A DNA stretch of 64,000 nucleotides, from the NCBI RefSeq assembly GCF_011694515.1, contig NZ_CP050192.1:2601301-2665300 (forward strand), written 5' to 3'. The notes under the pieces are model-generated. The model saw only the letters and a program-made list of their open reading frames with translations, was not told the origin of the DNA and did no database searches. The translations under genes and the position numbers were made by a program. The DNA is from Mycobacterium sp. DL592. Its GTDB lineage: Bacteria > Actinomycetota > Actinomycetes > Mycobacteriales > Mycobacteriaceae. Positions 37,244 to 48,735 of the stretch are shown piece by piece (within the stretch, counting starts at the first letter, position 1; each line of letters begins with the position of its first letter).

Positions 37244-37431
37244 CGAGCGCGGGTTCGGTGGTTGGGGCCGCCGCGACTGCGCATCGCGGCCCCCGACTCG
37301 CGCAGCATCGCATGGATGGAGCCGTAGGACCGGCCGGTGGACGCCACCAGGGTCCGGATACTGGCACCGCCCTCATACGCATGGCGCAAGTCGTGGACCA
37401 TCTGGTCACGAGCTTGGTTCGGCTTTCTCAT
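37240..37431 (-). CDS. Small helix-turn-helix protein (Rv1473A-like)
   Basis: 63 residues from ATG 37431, preceded by GGAGGG about 6 nt upstream; this gives exactly the length of M. tuberculosis Rv1473A. Basic N-terminus (MRKPNQARDQMVHDLRHAYE), then an HTH (GGASIRTLVASTGRSYGSIHAML) of the kind in small actinobacterial DNA-binding proteins. No ligand domain. It ends on the same CTAG that ends acnR. Target unknown. Confidence 0.75.
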   Translation of the reverse strand: MRKPNQARDQMVHDLRHAYEGGASIRTLVASTGRSYGSIHAMLRESGAAMRSRGGPNHRTRAR

Positions 37432-37527
37432 CGACACCCTCCCCGGTTCATCAGCCCCCACGCCCCACAGCGTAGAAGTGCCGGTCGAGGATGTGGCCGG
37501 ATTGACCGAAATGGTTTGCGCCCGTTG

Positions 37528-39156
37528 TCAGGCGAGCTCGATGAGGTCCCGGTAGTCGTCCGACCAATAGTCCTCGGTGCCATCGGGCAGCAGAACCACC
37601 CGCTGCGGGTCGAGCGCCTCGGCCGCACCGGGGTCGTGGGTGACCAGGACCACCGCGCCGACGTAGCTGCGCAGGGCGTCGAGCACCTGCTCGCGGGAGG
37701 CCGGATCCAGGTTGTTGGTCGGTTCGTCGAGCAGCAGCACGTTGGCCGTGGAGGCGACCAAGCCCGAGAGCGCGAGCCGGGTCTTCTCACCGCCGGACAG
37801 CGTGCCGGCGGGCTGGTCGAGCTGCGGGCCGGTGAACATGAACGCGCCCAGCAGCGAACGCAACTCCTGCTCGCCGGTGTCGGGCGCGGCGTGGCGGATG
37901 TTCTCCCAGACGGTCGCGCCGCCGTCGATGGTGTCGTGCTCCTGCGCGAAGTAGCCGAGTTTGAGCCCGTGACCCGGTTCGATGGCGCCGGCATCGGCTT
38001 TTTCCACGCCTGCCAGGATCCGGAGCAGCGTGGTCTTGCCCGCACCGTTGAGACCGAGCACGACGACGCGCGAACCCTTGTCGATCGCCAGGTCGACGCC
38101 GGTGAAAATCTCCAACGAGCCGTACGTCTTGGTCAACCCCTTGGCTACCAACGGCGTCCGCCCGCAGACCGCCGGAGTGGGGAACCTGATCTTGGCTACT
38201 TTGTCGGCCACCCGCTCTGCGTCGAGTTCGGAGATCATGCGCTCAGCACGGCGCAGCATGTTTTGTGCGGCAACAGCTTTGGTGGCTTTAGCGCCCATCT
38301 TGGCGGCCTGGGTACGCAGCGCCGAGGCCTTCTTCTCGGCGTTGGCACGTTCGCGGCGACGGCGCTGCTCGTCGGTGGTGCGGGCGTCGAGGTACTTCTG
38401 CCAGCCCATGTTGTAGACGTCGGCCTCGCCCCGCACCGCATCGAGGAACCACACCCGGTTGACCACCTCGGCAAGGAGTTCGACGTTGTGGCTGATGACC
38501 ACGAGCCCACCGGTGTGGTTCTGCAGGAAGGTGCGTAGCCAGCCGATGGAGTCGGCGTCTAGGTGGTTGGTCGGCTCGTCGAGCAACAGCGTGGTCGCCG
38601 ATCCGGAACCTGTATCAGAGGCGGCGAACAGAATGCGGGACAATTCGACGCGGCGGCGCTGCCCGCCGGACAACGTCCGCAACGGCTGGGTCAGCACCCG
38701 TTCCGGCAGACCGAGGCTCGCGCAGATCCGACCAGCCTCGGATTCGGCGGCATACCCGCCGAGCGCGGCGAACCGCTCCTCGAGCTGGCCGTAGCGGCGG
38801 ACCGCCTTGTCGCGGGCCGCCTCGTCGACCACCTCGGCCATCAGGACCTGCTGCTTCTCCAAGTCGGCGAGCAGCGTGTCGAGGCCACGTGCCGAGAGCA
38901 CCCGGTCGCGGGCCAGCATGTCGAGGTCACCTTCGCGCGGATCCTGTGGCAGGTAGCCGATCTCCCCCGACCGCACCACCGTCCCGGCGTAGGGCTCACC
39001 CTCGCCGGCCAGGATCCGCATCGTCGTCGTCTTGCCCGCACCGTTACGCCCGACCAGGCCGATCCGGTCACCGGGCTGCACCCGAAGCGCCGGGCCCTCG
39101 GCGAGCAGCAGCGTGCGCGCGCCGGCGCGGACCTCCAGGTCCGTTGCGGTTATCAC
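37528..39156 (-). CDS. ABC-F family ATPase (two ATP-binding cassettes)
   Basis: 542 residues with two cassettes and no membrane domain: first Walker A GRNGAGKTT near residue 37 with signature LSGGQRRRVELS, second Walker A GLNGAGKTT near residue 370 with signature LSGGEKTRLALS. A charged linker with an Arg/Glu/Ala-rich helical hairpin lies between them (about 245-310). ABC-F proteins act on the ribosome; some protect it from antibiotics, others act as translation factors. Matches Rv1473. Nothing shows which type this is. A GAGGAG element lies 11 nt upstream of the GTG start. Confidence 0.9.
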   Translation of the reverse strand: MITATDLEVRAGARTLLLAEGPALRVQPGDRIGLVGRNGAGKTTTMRILAGEGEPYAGTVVRSGEIGYLPQDPREGDLDMLARDRVLSARGLDTLLADLEKQQVLMAEVVDEAARDKAVRRYGQLEERFAALGGYAAESEAGRICASLGLPERVLTQPLRTLSGGQRRRVELSRILFAASDTGSGSATTLLLDEPTNHLDADSIGWLRTFLQNHTGGLVVISHNVELLAEVVNRVWFLDAVRGEADVYNMGWQKYLDARTTDEQRRRRERANAEKKASALRTQAAKMGAKATKAVAAQNMLRRAERMISELDAERVADKVAKIRFPTPAVCGRTPLVAKGLTKTYGSLEIFTGVDLAIDKGSRVVVLGLNGAGKTTLLRILAGVEKADAGAIEPGHGLKLGYFAQEHDTIDGGATVWENIRHAAPDTGEQELRSLLGAFMFTGPQLDQPAGTLSGGEKTRLALSGLVASTANVLLLDEPTNNLDPASREQVLDALRSYVGAVVLVTHDPGAAEALDPQRVVLLPDGTEDYWSDDYRDLIELA

Positions 39157-39201
39157 GCTGCGTGTCTCCTCTACCTTCCCCGGGTCGCTGCGCTCAGGGC
39201 T

Positions 39202-40023
39202 CTACTTCTCGTCGGTGAAGACCGGGGCCCGCTTCTCGGCACGCGCGGCAACCGCCTCTTCGAAGTTGGCGGTAAGCAGGCGCACGTAGAGCTGCCCGAG
39301 GCCCTCGGCCTGCATGTGCCCTTCCAGGGTACTGGCGTCCAGACCCGTCCACAGCGTGCGCTTGGTCAGTTCGGTACCCGGCCGGGAGAACCCCGCGATC
39401 CGGGCAGCCATCTCGTAACAGGTCGGCAGCAGGTCCTCGGCGGGCACCTGCCGCGACACCAGACCGATCCGCTCGGCCTCGGCCGCGTCGACGTCACGAC
39501 CGGTCAGCATGATCTCAAAGGCCCGCGATGAGCCGATCGCCCGAGGTAGCAGGTAGCTCAGCCCCAGTTCACTGGCGGTCAGGCCGTTGTTGATGCCGGC
39601 CGCGCGGAAGTAGGCGTCGCTGGCGGCGACCCGGATGTCGGCGGCCAGCGCCAGGCACAGCCCACCGCCGATCGCCGCGCCGTTGACCGCGGCGATGATC
39701 GGCTGGTGCAGCCGGCGCATGGCCAGAATCACATCGTCGAGCAGTTCCATCGACCGCAGACCGTAGGAGGGGCGGGTGAGGCCCGCCACATGCGGCACCG
39801 AGCCCGCCGACTTGTGGTCGGCACCCGAGGAGAAGCCCCGCCCGGTCCCGGTGAGGACGACCACGCGCACCGAGTTGTCGTAGGTCAGCTCGGTGAGCAC
39901 CTCTTTGAGCGGAACCATCACGTCGAACGCCATGGAGTTCATCCGCTCCGGGCGGTTCAGGGTGACGAGCGCGACGTGCGGTTGCGGTTGTTCGACGAGG
40001 ACGAAGCCAGAGTCACGAATCAC
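39202..40023 (-). CDS. echA12: Enoyl-CoA hydratase/isomerase family protein
   Basis: 273 residues with the crotonase fold: VTLNRPERMNSM, GTGRGFSSGADHKS (first oxyanion-hole segment) and AAVNGAAIGGGLCLALAADIRVA (second). The Glu of the hydratase pair is replaced in this segment, while ELGLSYLLPR is present, so the exact reaction is uncertain. Matches EchA12 (Rv1472) by position. GTG start at 40023, no clear ribosome site. It lies between the ABC-F gene and a thioredoxin gene, all on -. Confidence 0.88.
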   Translation of the reverse strand: MIRDSGFVLVEQPQPHVALVTLNRPERMNSMAFDVMVPLKEVLTELTYDNSVRVVVLTGTGRGFSSGADHKSAGSVPHVAGLTRPSYGLRSMELLDDVILAMRRLHQPIIAAVNGAAIGGGLCLALAADIRVAASDAYFRAAGINNGLTASELGLSYLLPRAIGSSRAFEIMLTGRDVDAAEAERIGLVSRQVPAEDLLPTCYEMAARIAGFSRPGTELTKRTLWTGLDASTLEGHMQAEGLGQLYVRLLTANFEEAVAARAEKRAPVFTDEK

Positions 40024-40056
40024 CGTTGCACGCTATCGCGTGCCGAACCGAGATAG

Positions 40057-40419
40057 TTAGACGTCCTCGGCTTCGGATTGAGCGACGGCAGCGTCGATGT
40101 CGAATTCCTTGACCTGCCGGATCAGGTCTTCGAGGGCGGCGGGCGGCAGTGCGCCGGCCTGGTTGAACACCAGCTTGCCCTTCTTGAAGGCCATCAGCGT
40201 CGGGATCGAGCGAATCTCGGCGGCCGCGGCCAGCTGCTGCTCGGCCTCGGTGTCCACCTTGGCGAACACGACGTCGGGGTGCTTCTCGGAGGAAGCGGTG
40301 AACGTCGGCGCGAAGGCGCGGCACGGACCACACCAGGACGCCCAGAAGTCGACAAGCACGATGTCGTTGCCGGTGATGGTGTCGTTGAATTCGTCTGCGG
40401 TGAGGTCTCGAGTAGCCAC
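40057..40419 (-). CDS. Thioredoxin
   Basis: 120 residues from GTG 40419, with AGGA 5-7 nt upstream. The frame is open for another 280 codons upstream, but those are the shadow of the neighbouring flavin oxidoreductase. Canonical active site WCGPC (Cys30, Cys33) and cis-Pro segment SIPTLMAF. Reduces protein disulfides in the cytoplasm with thioredoxin reductase. Corresponds to Rv1471 (annotated trxB1). Confidence 0.95.
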   Translation of the reverse strand: MATRDLTADEFNDTITGNDIVLVDFWASWCGPCRAFAPTFTASSEKHPDVVFAKVDTEAEQQLAAAAEIRSIPTLMAFKKGKLVFNQAGALPPAALEDLIRQVKEFDIDAAVAQSEAEDV

Positions 40420-40463
40420 GAAAATCCTAACGTCAGGTAGATCCGGTGTGTTCCCTGTGGGAA

Positions 40464-41582
40464 TCAGTACAAACGGGACAGGGCGGTCGCCGCATCGAAT
40501 CCGGCGAACTCGCCAAGCGCACCCTCGCGCAGGTGGTTGACCCAGGCGGGGTCGGCCAGCAGCGCGCGCCCGACGGCGATGATGTCGAACTCGCCGGCGT
40601 CGAACTGGTCGAGCAGCCGGTCCACGGCCGCCGGCGGGATCAGACCGCCGGGCTCGCCGGGCTTGAATTCGGTTTCCAGGCCGACCGACCCGACCGCGAT
40701 CACTGGCAGCCCGGTGACCTTCTTGGTCCAACCGGCCAGGCTCAGTTGCGGGTCCTCCTCCGGAAAGCCGGGCAGGTAGTGGCGACGGGTGGACGGGTGC
40801 AGGACGTCGACGCCGGCGTCGACGAGCGGGGCCAGCACCTGCTCGAGTTCGGCGGCGTTCTGGGCGATCGCGGCGTCGTAGCGGTTCATCTTCCACTGCG
40901 AGAACCGGTAGATGATCGGGAAGCCCGGCCCCACCGCGGCACGCACGGCGGCGACGACCTCGGCGGGGAACCGGGTCCTGGCCGCCAGCGAACCGCCGTA
41001 GCCGTCGGTGCGGTGATTCGTTTCCGCCCAAAGGAATTGGTCGAGCAGGTACCCGTGTGCACCGTGGATCTCCACGGCGTCGAACCCGGCGTCGCGGGCG
41101 TTGCGCGCGCCGAGGGCGAAGGCCTGTGCCACCGCGGGCAGTTCGTCGGTCGCCAGTGCGCGGCCGACCGGATTGCCCTGAACATCCAGACCTGAGGGGC
41201 TGACCGGCAGCTGCTCGGGGGTGTCGCCGTCGTGCTCGCCGCGGGCCACCCCTTGATGCCACAGCTGCGCGGCGATGGCGCCGCCTTCGGCGTGCACTGC
41301 GTCGGTGACCGCCCGCCAGCCGCGCAGCACCTCGGCGCCGTCAAGCTCGGGAATGGCGTCGGGCCAGCCTGCGGCCGGGTGCGGCATCCGCACCCCCTCG
41401 GTGATGACGAGTGCGGTTCCGCCTGCCGCGCGGCGCGCGTAGTACTCCGCGACGTTCGAGCCGGGGATTCCGCCGGGTGAGGCCGCCCGTGTCATCGGGG
41501 CCATCGCGAAGCGGTTGTGAAGGGTCAGCGAGCCGACGGTCAGCGGGGCGAACAGTTCCTGCACTCGAGCGTCTTCGGTCAT
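40464..41582 (-). CDS. Old Yellow Enzyme family NADH:flavin oxidoreductase
   Basis: 372 residues from ATG 41582 (an upstream in-frame TTG at 41597 is less likely). FMN-barrel features: MAPMTRAAS near the N-terminus, the substrate-binding HGAHGYLLDQFLW, NHRTDGYGGS, and AVGRALLADPAW at the C-terminus. It should reduce activated alkenes (enones, nitro compounds) with NAD(P)H; the natural substrate is unknown. It is not at this place in M. tuberculosis, so it is part of a species-specific insertion with the sigma factor pair just upstream. Confidence 0.88.
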   Translation of the reverse strand: MTEDARVQELFAPLTVGSLTLHNRFAMAPMTRAASPGGIPGSNVAEYYARRAAGGTALVITEGVRMPHPAAGWPDAIPELDGAEVLRGWRAVTDAVHAEGGAIAAQLWHQGVARGEHDGDTPEQLPVSPSGLDVQGNPVGRALATDELPAVAQAFALGARNARDAGFDAVEIHGAHGYLLDQFLWAETNHRTDGYGGSLAARTRFPAEVVAAVRAAVGPGFPIIYRFSQWKMNRYDAAIAQNAAELEQVLAPLVDAGVDVLHPSTRRHYLPGFPEEDPQLSLAGWTKKVTGLPVIAVGSVGLETEFKPGEPGGLIPPAAVDRLLDQFDAGEFDIIAVGRALLADPAWVNHLREGALGEFAGFDAATALSRLY

Positions 41583-41631
41583 GTGGCTAGTCAACACGCG
41601 TAGTGGCGGGCGCCATTCCCGGGGCTGACGG

Positions 41632-41868
41632 TCAGTCGGTGAAATCCCGGAAGGCCTGCATCAGCCGGTCGCGGAAATCGGGGTCGAGGTCGTCGCGCTC
41701 GATGCGCCCCAGGGTGCTCACCGTGGCGCGGAACTGCTGCAGGTAGTTCTCGCATCCGTCGCACTCGGCGAGGTGGAGGTCGAACCGGGCCCGGGTGTCG
41801 GGGTCCAATGCCCCGTCGAGGTAGGCGGTGACCAGCTCGACGAGTTCATCACAGTTCAACGGCGTCAT
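41632..41868 (-). CDS. Zinc-binding anti-sigma factor (ZAS type), small
   Basis: 78 residues. The Hx3CxxC zinc motif is His32, Cys36 and Cys39 in LHLAECDGCE, with an extra Cys6. This is the anti-sigma domain only, with no membrane helix. The ATG overlaps the stop of the ECF sigma gene by 4 nt, so the two are coupled. It should hold the sigma factor inactive until a signal, perhaps thiol oxidation at the zinc site, releases it. Confidence 0.88.
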   Translation of the reverse strand: MTPLNCDELVELVTAYLDGALDPDTRARFDLHLAECDGCENYLQQFRATVSTLGRIERDDLDPDFRDRLMQAFRDFTD

Positions 41869-42497
41869 GGGCGCTCCGACAGATAGGTCTCGAGTGCCTG
41901 CCGAACGACGGCCCGGCCGCGATGCAACAGCACCCGCTGGTTGGCGGCACTGATCTCGAGGAGCTCGCAGACCTCGGTGGAATCGAAGCCCAACATGTCG
42001 CGCATCGTCACCACCTGCCGTTGCCGCTCGGGCAGGGAGTCCAGCGCCGCTCGTGCGACATCGGCGAGTTCGCGGCCCAGGACCGACCCCTCGGGTGTGT
42101 CCGGGAACGGCGACGGCTCTTCGCCGCTCTTCCAGTGGCCTGCCCAGCGCTGCCCCGGTGGGCGGAAGCGGGACGCCTCGACGGTCGAGCCGGTGAACGC
42201 GGCGATCTCGGCGTCGTCACTGCGGCGCTCCCGGATACCGCGGGCCTTGGCGATGTTGATCAGCACCGCGAAGAGCCAGGTGCGCAGCGACGACCGGCCT
42301 TCGAACTTGTCGACCCCCTTGACCAGAGCGATCCATGTCTCCTGCACCACCTCCTCGGCGATCTCGCGGCTGGGTACATAGCCGCGGGCGACTCGCAGCA
42401 GCGCCGGGGTGTGCTGGTCGACGAGCCGGGCGAACACCGCTTGGTCGCGGGCGCGCAGCGCCGCGATCAGAGCAGACTCGTCCGCGGCTGTCATCAT
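41865..42497 (-). CDS. ECF-type RNA polymerase sigma factor
   Basis: 210 residues. Region 2 spans about residues 20-90 (HTPALLRVARGYVPSREIA, TWLFAVLINIAKARG) and region 4 about 150-205 (LPERQRQVVTMRDMLG, then the HTH CELLEISAANQRVLLHRGR). The linker between them is unusually long, about 50 residues, with Trp, Pro and Gly. The 4-nt overlap with a zinc-binding anti-sigma gene gives the usual pair. Not one of the 13 M. tuberculosis sigma factors by position; regulon unknown. ATG 42497 or 42494. Confidence 0.92.
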   Translation of the reverse strand: MMTAADESALIAALRARDQAVFARLVDQHTPALLRVARGYVPSREIAEEVVQETWIALVKGVDKFEGRSSLRTWLFAVLINIAKARGIRERRSDDAEIAAFTGSTVEASRFRPPGQRWAGHWKSGEEPSPFPDTPEGSVLGRELADVARAALDSLPERQRQVVTMRDMLGFDSTEVCELLEISAANQRVLLHRGRAVVRQALETYLSERP

Positions 42498-42517
42498 CGA
42501 CTGCAGATGCTAGTGGC

Positions 42518-43159
42518 CTAGAGGCGTGACTGTGCGACACGGAAGAAGTCGGTGATCTGGGCTGCCAGTGCATCGACGTCGGCGTCGAGGTCCAAGGGAT
42601 GCAGGGCCCCGAAGGTGGCGTTCCACACCGCACCGGTGCGCGGGTTCTCCGAGAAATCCCATGGGCCCACGTAGGCATACGGCAGCGGATGGCCGTCGTC
42701 GCCGGCCGATACCCCGTAGTTGACTTCGTCGTCGGTCGCGGCGACGTCGAAGTGTTCCGGCCACAGCACCGGATGCGCTTCGGGCAAAACGGTTTTGATG
42801 GCGAAACCGCCGGCGTAGAGGCTGCGGTAGAGCACCTCGGCGGCGGCGGCGTCGATATCGAGAACGGTGTCGAGCTCCAGCGACGCGACCGAGTGGTAGA
42901 TGTCGTCGGGCGGCGGGCCGAAGTCGAGCCCGGAGGCCGCGACCAGCGTTCGCACCGGACCGGCCAGCGGCGCCGAACCGTCAGGCCACGACCACGTGGT
43001 GCCGTGCACCTCGATCGCTACCGCGGTGGCGGTGAAGCCATCGGGGCGCACCGCGAGGCGGATGGTGCCTGCGCTGCGATACTGCGGACCGGCGACCAGA
43101 CTCTCGGCGACCCCGTGCAATTGACGGCGGGTCGCGACGATGGACGCCGGCGCACTCAC
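42518..43159 (-). CDS. Conserved hypothetical protein beside the SUF operon
   Basis: 213 residues, acidic, no membrane helix or catalytic motif recognised. A repeated W-rich C-terminal part (YAYVGPWDFSENP, then GAVWNATFGAL) suggests a small beta-rich fold. GTG start 12 nt after the SufT-like gene and stop 20 nt before the ECF sigma gene; it may be cotranscribed with either. Function unknown. Confidence 0.65.
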   Translation of the reverse strand: MSAPASIVATRRQLHGVAESLVAGPQYRSAGTIRLAVRPDGFTATAVAIEVHGTTWSWPDGSAPLAGPVRTLVAASGLDFGPPPDDIYHSVASLELDTVLDIDAAAAEVLYRSLYAGGFAIKTVLPEAHPVLWPEHFDVAATDDEVNYGVSAGDDGHPLPYAYVGPWDFSENPRTGAVWNATFGALHPLDLDADVDALAAQITDFFRVAQSRL

Positions 43160-43171
43160 CGCGACGGCCGC

Positions 43172-43525
43172 CTAGACCGTGAAACCGAGTGCGCGCAGTT
43201 GCTCGCGGCCGTCCTCGGTGATCTTGTCCGGGCCCCACGGCGGGTTCCACACCCAGTTGATCTTGGCCTCGTTGACCAGTCCGGCGCCGACCAGCGCGGT
43301 CAGCGTCTGGTCCTCGATGACGTCGGTGAGCGGGCAGGCCGCCGAGGTCAACGTCATGTCGATCAGGGCCACCGTGCCGGTGTCGCCCTTCTCGACGTTC
43401 ATGCCGTACACCAGGCCGAGGTCGACGACGTTGATCCCGAGTTCGGGGTCGACGACGTCGCGCATGGCCTCCTCGATGTCGGCCAGCAGCTCCTCGGAGA
43501 CCGTTGCGCTTGTTTCTTCGCTCAC
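43172..43525 (-). CDS. SufT/MIP18-family iron-sulfur assembly protein (Rv1466-like)
   Basis: 117 residues from GTG 43525, which overlaps the sufU stop (GTGA). DUF59/MIP18 core: DVVDPELGINVVDLGLVYG, with the conserved Cys in TSAACPLTDVI and the closing WNPPWGPDKITEDGR. It aids maturation of Fe-S proteins and is the last gene of the suf operon, as Rv1466 is in M. tuberculosis. PaaD-like alternatives are excluded by context. Confidence 0.92.
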   Translation of the reverse strand: MSEETSATVSEELLADIEEAMRDVVDPELGINVVDLGLVYGMNVEKGDTGTVALIDMTLTSAACPLTDVIEDQTLTALVGAGLVNEAKINWVWNPPWGPDKITEDGREQLRALGFTV

Positions 43526-43986
43526 TTCTTGTCCTCCACGTCTTGTCGGTGCGACGCCTGGGCTACCGCGTCTTTGAACGCCATCCAGCCCAGCAGCGCG
43601 CATTTCACTCGTGCGGGATACTTCGACACTCCGGCGAAGGCCACGCCGTCGCCGAGCACGTCCTCGTCTCCCTCGATGGTGCCGCGCGAGGAGACCATCT
43701 CGGTGAACGCGGCGACTGTCTTGAATGCGTCGCCGACGCTCTGGCCGATCACCTGGTCGGTCAGTACCGAGGTGGCGGCCTGGCTGATCGAACAGCCCTG
43801 GCCGTCATAGGACACGTCCTCGACGAGTTCACCGTCCGCCGAGAGCGCCACCCGCAGCGTCACCTCGTCGCCGCAGGTGGGGTTGACGTGGTAGACCTCG
43901 GCGCCGTACGGGTCGCGCAGCCCGCGATGGTGCGGGTGCTTGTAGTGGTCCAGGATGACTTCCTGGTACATCTGCTCCAGTCTCAC
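43522..43986 (-). CDS. sufU: SufU sulfur acceptor/zinc scaffold
   Basis: 154 residues with the three conserved Cys: Cys38 (NPTCGDEV), Cys65 (GQGCSISQA) and Cys129 (RVKCALLGW), plus Asp40. SufU takes persulfide sulfur from SufS by zinc-ligand exchange in Gram-positive-type SUF systems. Starts 6 nt after the sufS stop. Equivalent to Rv1465. Confidence 0.95.
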   Translation of the reverse strand: MRLEQMYQEVILDHYKHPHHRGLRDPYGAEVYHVNPTCGDEVTLRVALSADGELVEDVSYDGQGCSISQAATSVLTDQVIGQSVGDAFKTVAAFTEMVSSRGTIEGDEDVLGDGVAFAGVSKYPARVKCALLGWMAFKDAVAQASHRQDVEDKK

Positions 43987-43992
43987 GTCGTC

Positions 43993-46020
<2,028 letters not shown>

Positions 46021-46024
<4 letters not shown>

Positions 46025-47232
46025 TGTGTTCTCTCTTCGCTGATGGCGAGTTCGCGTTCGATGGCGTCGGTAAGGCGGTCACGGATGTCGGGCACGGCGA
46101 TCTTGGCGATGATCTCGCCGAAGAACCCGCGGACCACCAGCCGGCGGGCCTGGTCCTCGGGGATGCCGCGGGCCTGCAGATAGAACAACTGCTCGTCGTC
46201 GAAACGGCCGGTGGCACTGGCGTGTCCGGCTCCGGCGATCTCGCCGGTCTCGATCTCCAGGTTGGGCACCGAGTCGGCGCGGGCGCCGTCGGTCAGCACC
46301 AGGTTGCGGTTGACCTCGAAGGTGTCGGTTCCGGTGGCTTCGGCGCGGATCAGGACGTCACCGACCCACACCGTGTGGGCGTCGGGCTTCTTGGAGTCCG
46401 GATCGCCTTGCAGCGCACCTTTGTACAGCACGTTGGACTTGCAGTTCGGCCGCGCGTGGTCGACGAGCAGCCGCGACTCGAGGTGTTGACCGTCGTCGGC
46501 GAAGTACAGGCCGAGCAGTTCGGCGTCACCACCGGGTGCGTCGTAGCGGACGGTGGCAGCCATGCGGACCACCTCGCCACCGAGGGTGACGGCCACGTGG
46601 CGCAACACCGCATCCTTGCCGAGGCGGGCGTGCTGGGCGTTGACGTGCACCATGTCGTCGGCCCAGTCGGCGATCCACACGACGGTCAGCCGAGCGGCAT
46701 CGGCGACGACGAATTCGACGTTGTCGGCGTAGGTTCCGCTGCCCCGGTGGTCGATCACCACGACGGCCTCGGCGAGTTCCTCGACCCGGATCTGCAGGTG
46801 GCCGTAGGCGGTGGCACCCTCACCGGGACCGGTGACGACGATCTCGACTGGGGCCTCGAGGACCGTTGCCCGCCCGACGGTCACGATGGTCGCCTCGTTG
46901 AACGACGAGAACGCCTGCGCGGCAACACGATCGGAGGGCACACCCGCCTGGCCGAGCCGCTCGTCGCCGCGGCGCACGGCATGGACGGTCACACCGGGCT
47001 GCTCGGCCACCGCGATCTGTGCGTCGCCGGTGGGCGGGGCAGACCCGTTGTGCAGTCCGCGGAGACGCTTGAGCGGGGTGAACCGCCAGAGCTCGTCGCG
47101 GCCGCCGGGAATCTCGAAGGCGTCGACGTCGAAAGAGGCGAACTGCTCGCCCTTGTTGGCGGCAGCCAACGTTGAGCCCGAGTTGATGGCGGTGAGGCGC
47201 GAACCCTCGACCGCCTCGCTGAGGTTGCTCAT
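46021..47232 (-). CDS. sufD: SUF scaffold subunit SufD
   Basis: 403 residues with the parallel beta-helix core typical of SufB/SufD (for example HASATGRFDDEQLFYLQARGI near the C-terminus, which matches the SufB end). Pairs with SufB and SufC. ATG overlaps the sufB stop by one base and its own stop overlaps sufC by 4 nt. Equivalent to Rv1462. Confidence 0.95.
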
Positions 47233-48674
47233 CAGCCGACGGCACCTTCCATCTGCAGCTCGATCAGCCGGTTGAGTTCCAGGGCGTACTCCATCGGCAG
47301 CTCCTTGGCGATCGGCTCGACGAAGCCACGCACCACCATGGCCATGGCCTCGTCCTCGGTCATGCCGCGGCTCATCAGGTAGAACAACTGATCGGCGCTG
47401 ACCTTCGACACGGTGGCCTCATGCCCCATGGTGACGTCGTCCTCGCGGATGTCGACATAGGGGTAGGTGTCGCTGCGGCTGATCGTATCGACAAGCAGCG
47501 CATCGCATTTCACGCTCGAGCGCGATCCGTGCGCACCCTTGTTGACCTGGACCAGGCCGCGGTAGGAGGCGCGGCCGCCGCCGCGGGCCACTGACTTGGA
47601 GACGATATTGCTGCTCGTGTTCGGAGCCAGGTGGACCATCTTGGCGCCGGTGTCCTGATGCTGGCCTTCCCCGGCGAACGCCACCGACAGAACCTCGCCC
47701 TTGGCGTGCTCACCGGTCATCCAGACCGCCGGGTACTTCATGGTGACCTTCGAGCCGATGTTGCCGTCGACCCACTCCATGGTGGCGCCGGCCTCGGCGC
47801 GGGCCCGCTTGGTGACCAGGTTGTAGACGTTGTTCGACCAGTTCTGGATGGTCGTGTAGCGCACTCGCGCACCGGGTTTGACGATGATCTCGACGACCGC
47901 GGAGTGCAGCGAGTCGCTCTTGTAGATCGGCGCGGTACAGCCCTCCACATAGTGGATATAGGAGCCCTCGTCGGCGATGATCAGCGTGCGCTCGAACTGA
48001 CCCATGTTCTCGGTGTTGATCCGGAAGTAGGCCTGCAGCGGGATGTCGACGTGCACACCCGGCGGCACATAGATGAACGAGCCACCCGACCACACCGCGG
48101 TGTTCAGCGCGGAGAACTTGTTGTCCCCGGCGGGGATCACTGTGCCGAAGTACTTCCGGAAGATCTCCGGATGCTCCCGCAGGCCCGAGTCGGTGTCGAG
48201 GAAGATGACGCCCTGCGCCTCGAGGTCCTCGCGGATCTGGTGGTAGACCACCTCGGATTCGTACTGCGCGGCGACGCCGCTGACCAGGCGCTGCTTCTCG
48301 GCTTCCGGGATGCCGAGCCGGTCGTAGGTGTTGCGGATCTCCTCGGGCAGGTCATCCCAGGTCGCGGCCTGCTTCTCCGTGGAGCGCACAAAGTACTTGA
48401 TGTTGTCGAAGTGGATGCCTTCGAGGTTGGAACCCCAGTTGGGCATCGGCTTCTTCTCGAAGGTCCGCAGGGCCTTGAGGCGGATGTCGAGCATCCACTC
48501 CGGCTCGCTCTTCTTCGCCGAGATGTCGCGCACGACGGCCTCGGACAGGCCGCGCTTGGCCGAGGCGCCCGCGACGTCGGAGTCCGACCAGCCGTAGCCG
48601 TAGTTGCCCAGCGAGGCGATGGCCTCGTCCTGAGTCAGCTGCTCGGCCGGTTTGGTGTCCGGGGTGAGTGTCAT
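47232..48674 (-). CDS. sufB: SUF scaffold subunit SufB
   Basis: 480 residues, uninterrupted. In M. tuberculosis and some other mycobacteria sufB carries an intein and is about 846 codons; here the reading frame runs straight through [17 protein letters not shown], so no intein is present. AAGGAG lies about 8 nt before the ATG. SufB is the main cluster-assembly scaffold with SufC and SufD. Equivalent to Rv1461 exteins. Confidence 0.96.
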   Translation of the reverse strand: MTLTPDTKPAEQLTQDEAIASLGNYGYGWSDSDVAGASAKRGLSEAVVRDISAKKSEPEWMLDIRLKALRTFEKKPMPNWGSNLEGIHFDNIKYFVRSTEKQAATWDDLPEEIRNTYDRLGIPEAEKQRLVSGVAAQYESEVVYHQIREDLEAQGVIFLDTDSGLREHPEIFRKYFGTVIPAGDNKFSALNTAVWSGGSFIYVPPGVHVDIPLQAYFRINTENMGQFERTLIIADEGSYIHYVEGCTAPIYKSDSLHSAVVEIIVKPGARVRYTTIQNWSNNVYNLVTKRARAEAGATMEWVDGNIGSKVTMKYPAVWMTGEHAKGEVLSVAFAGEGQHQDTGAKMVHLAPNTSSNIVSKSVARGGGRASYRGLVQVNKGAHGSRSSVKCDALLVDTISRSDTYPYVDIREDDVTMGHEATVSKVSADQLFYLMSRGMTEDEAMAMVVRGFVEPIAKELPMEYALELNRLIELQMEGAVG

Positions 48675-48735
48675 GGCGACGCTCCTTCGGCGTTGTGGTG
48701 GCTTCGACGCGGGGCTGTGCGCCGAAGGTGAAGCT

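Noticed and set aside
40420..41262. N-terminal extension of the thioredoxin frame by about 280 codons
   Set aside because: It lies within the flavin oxidoreductase gene in another frame on the same strand, is Arg-rich, and the GTG at 40419 has a ribosome site and gives the normal thioredoxin length.
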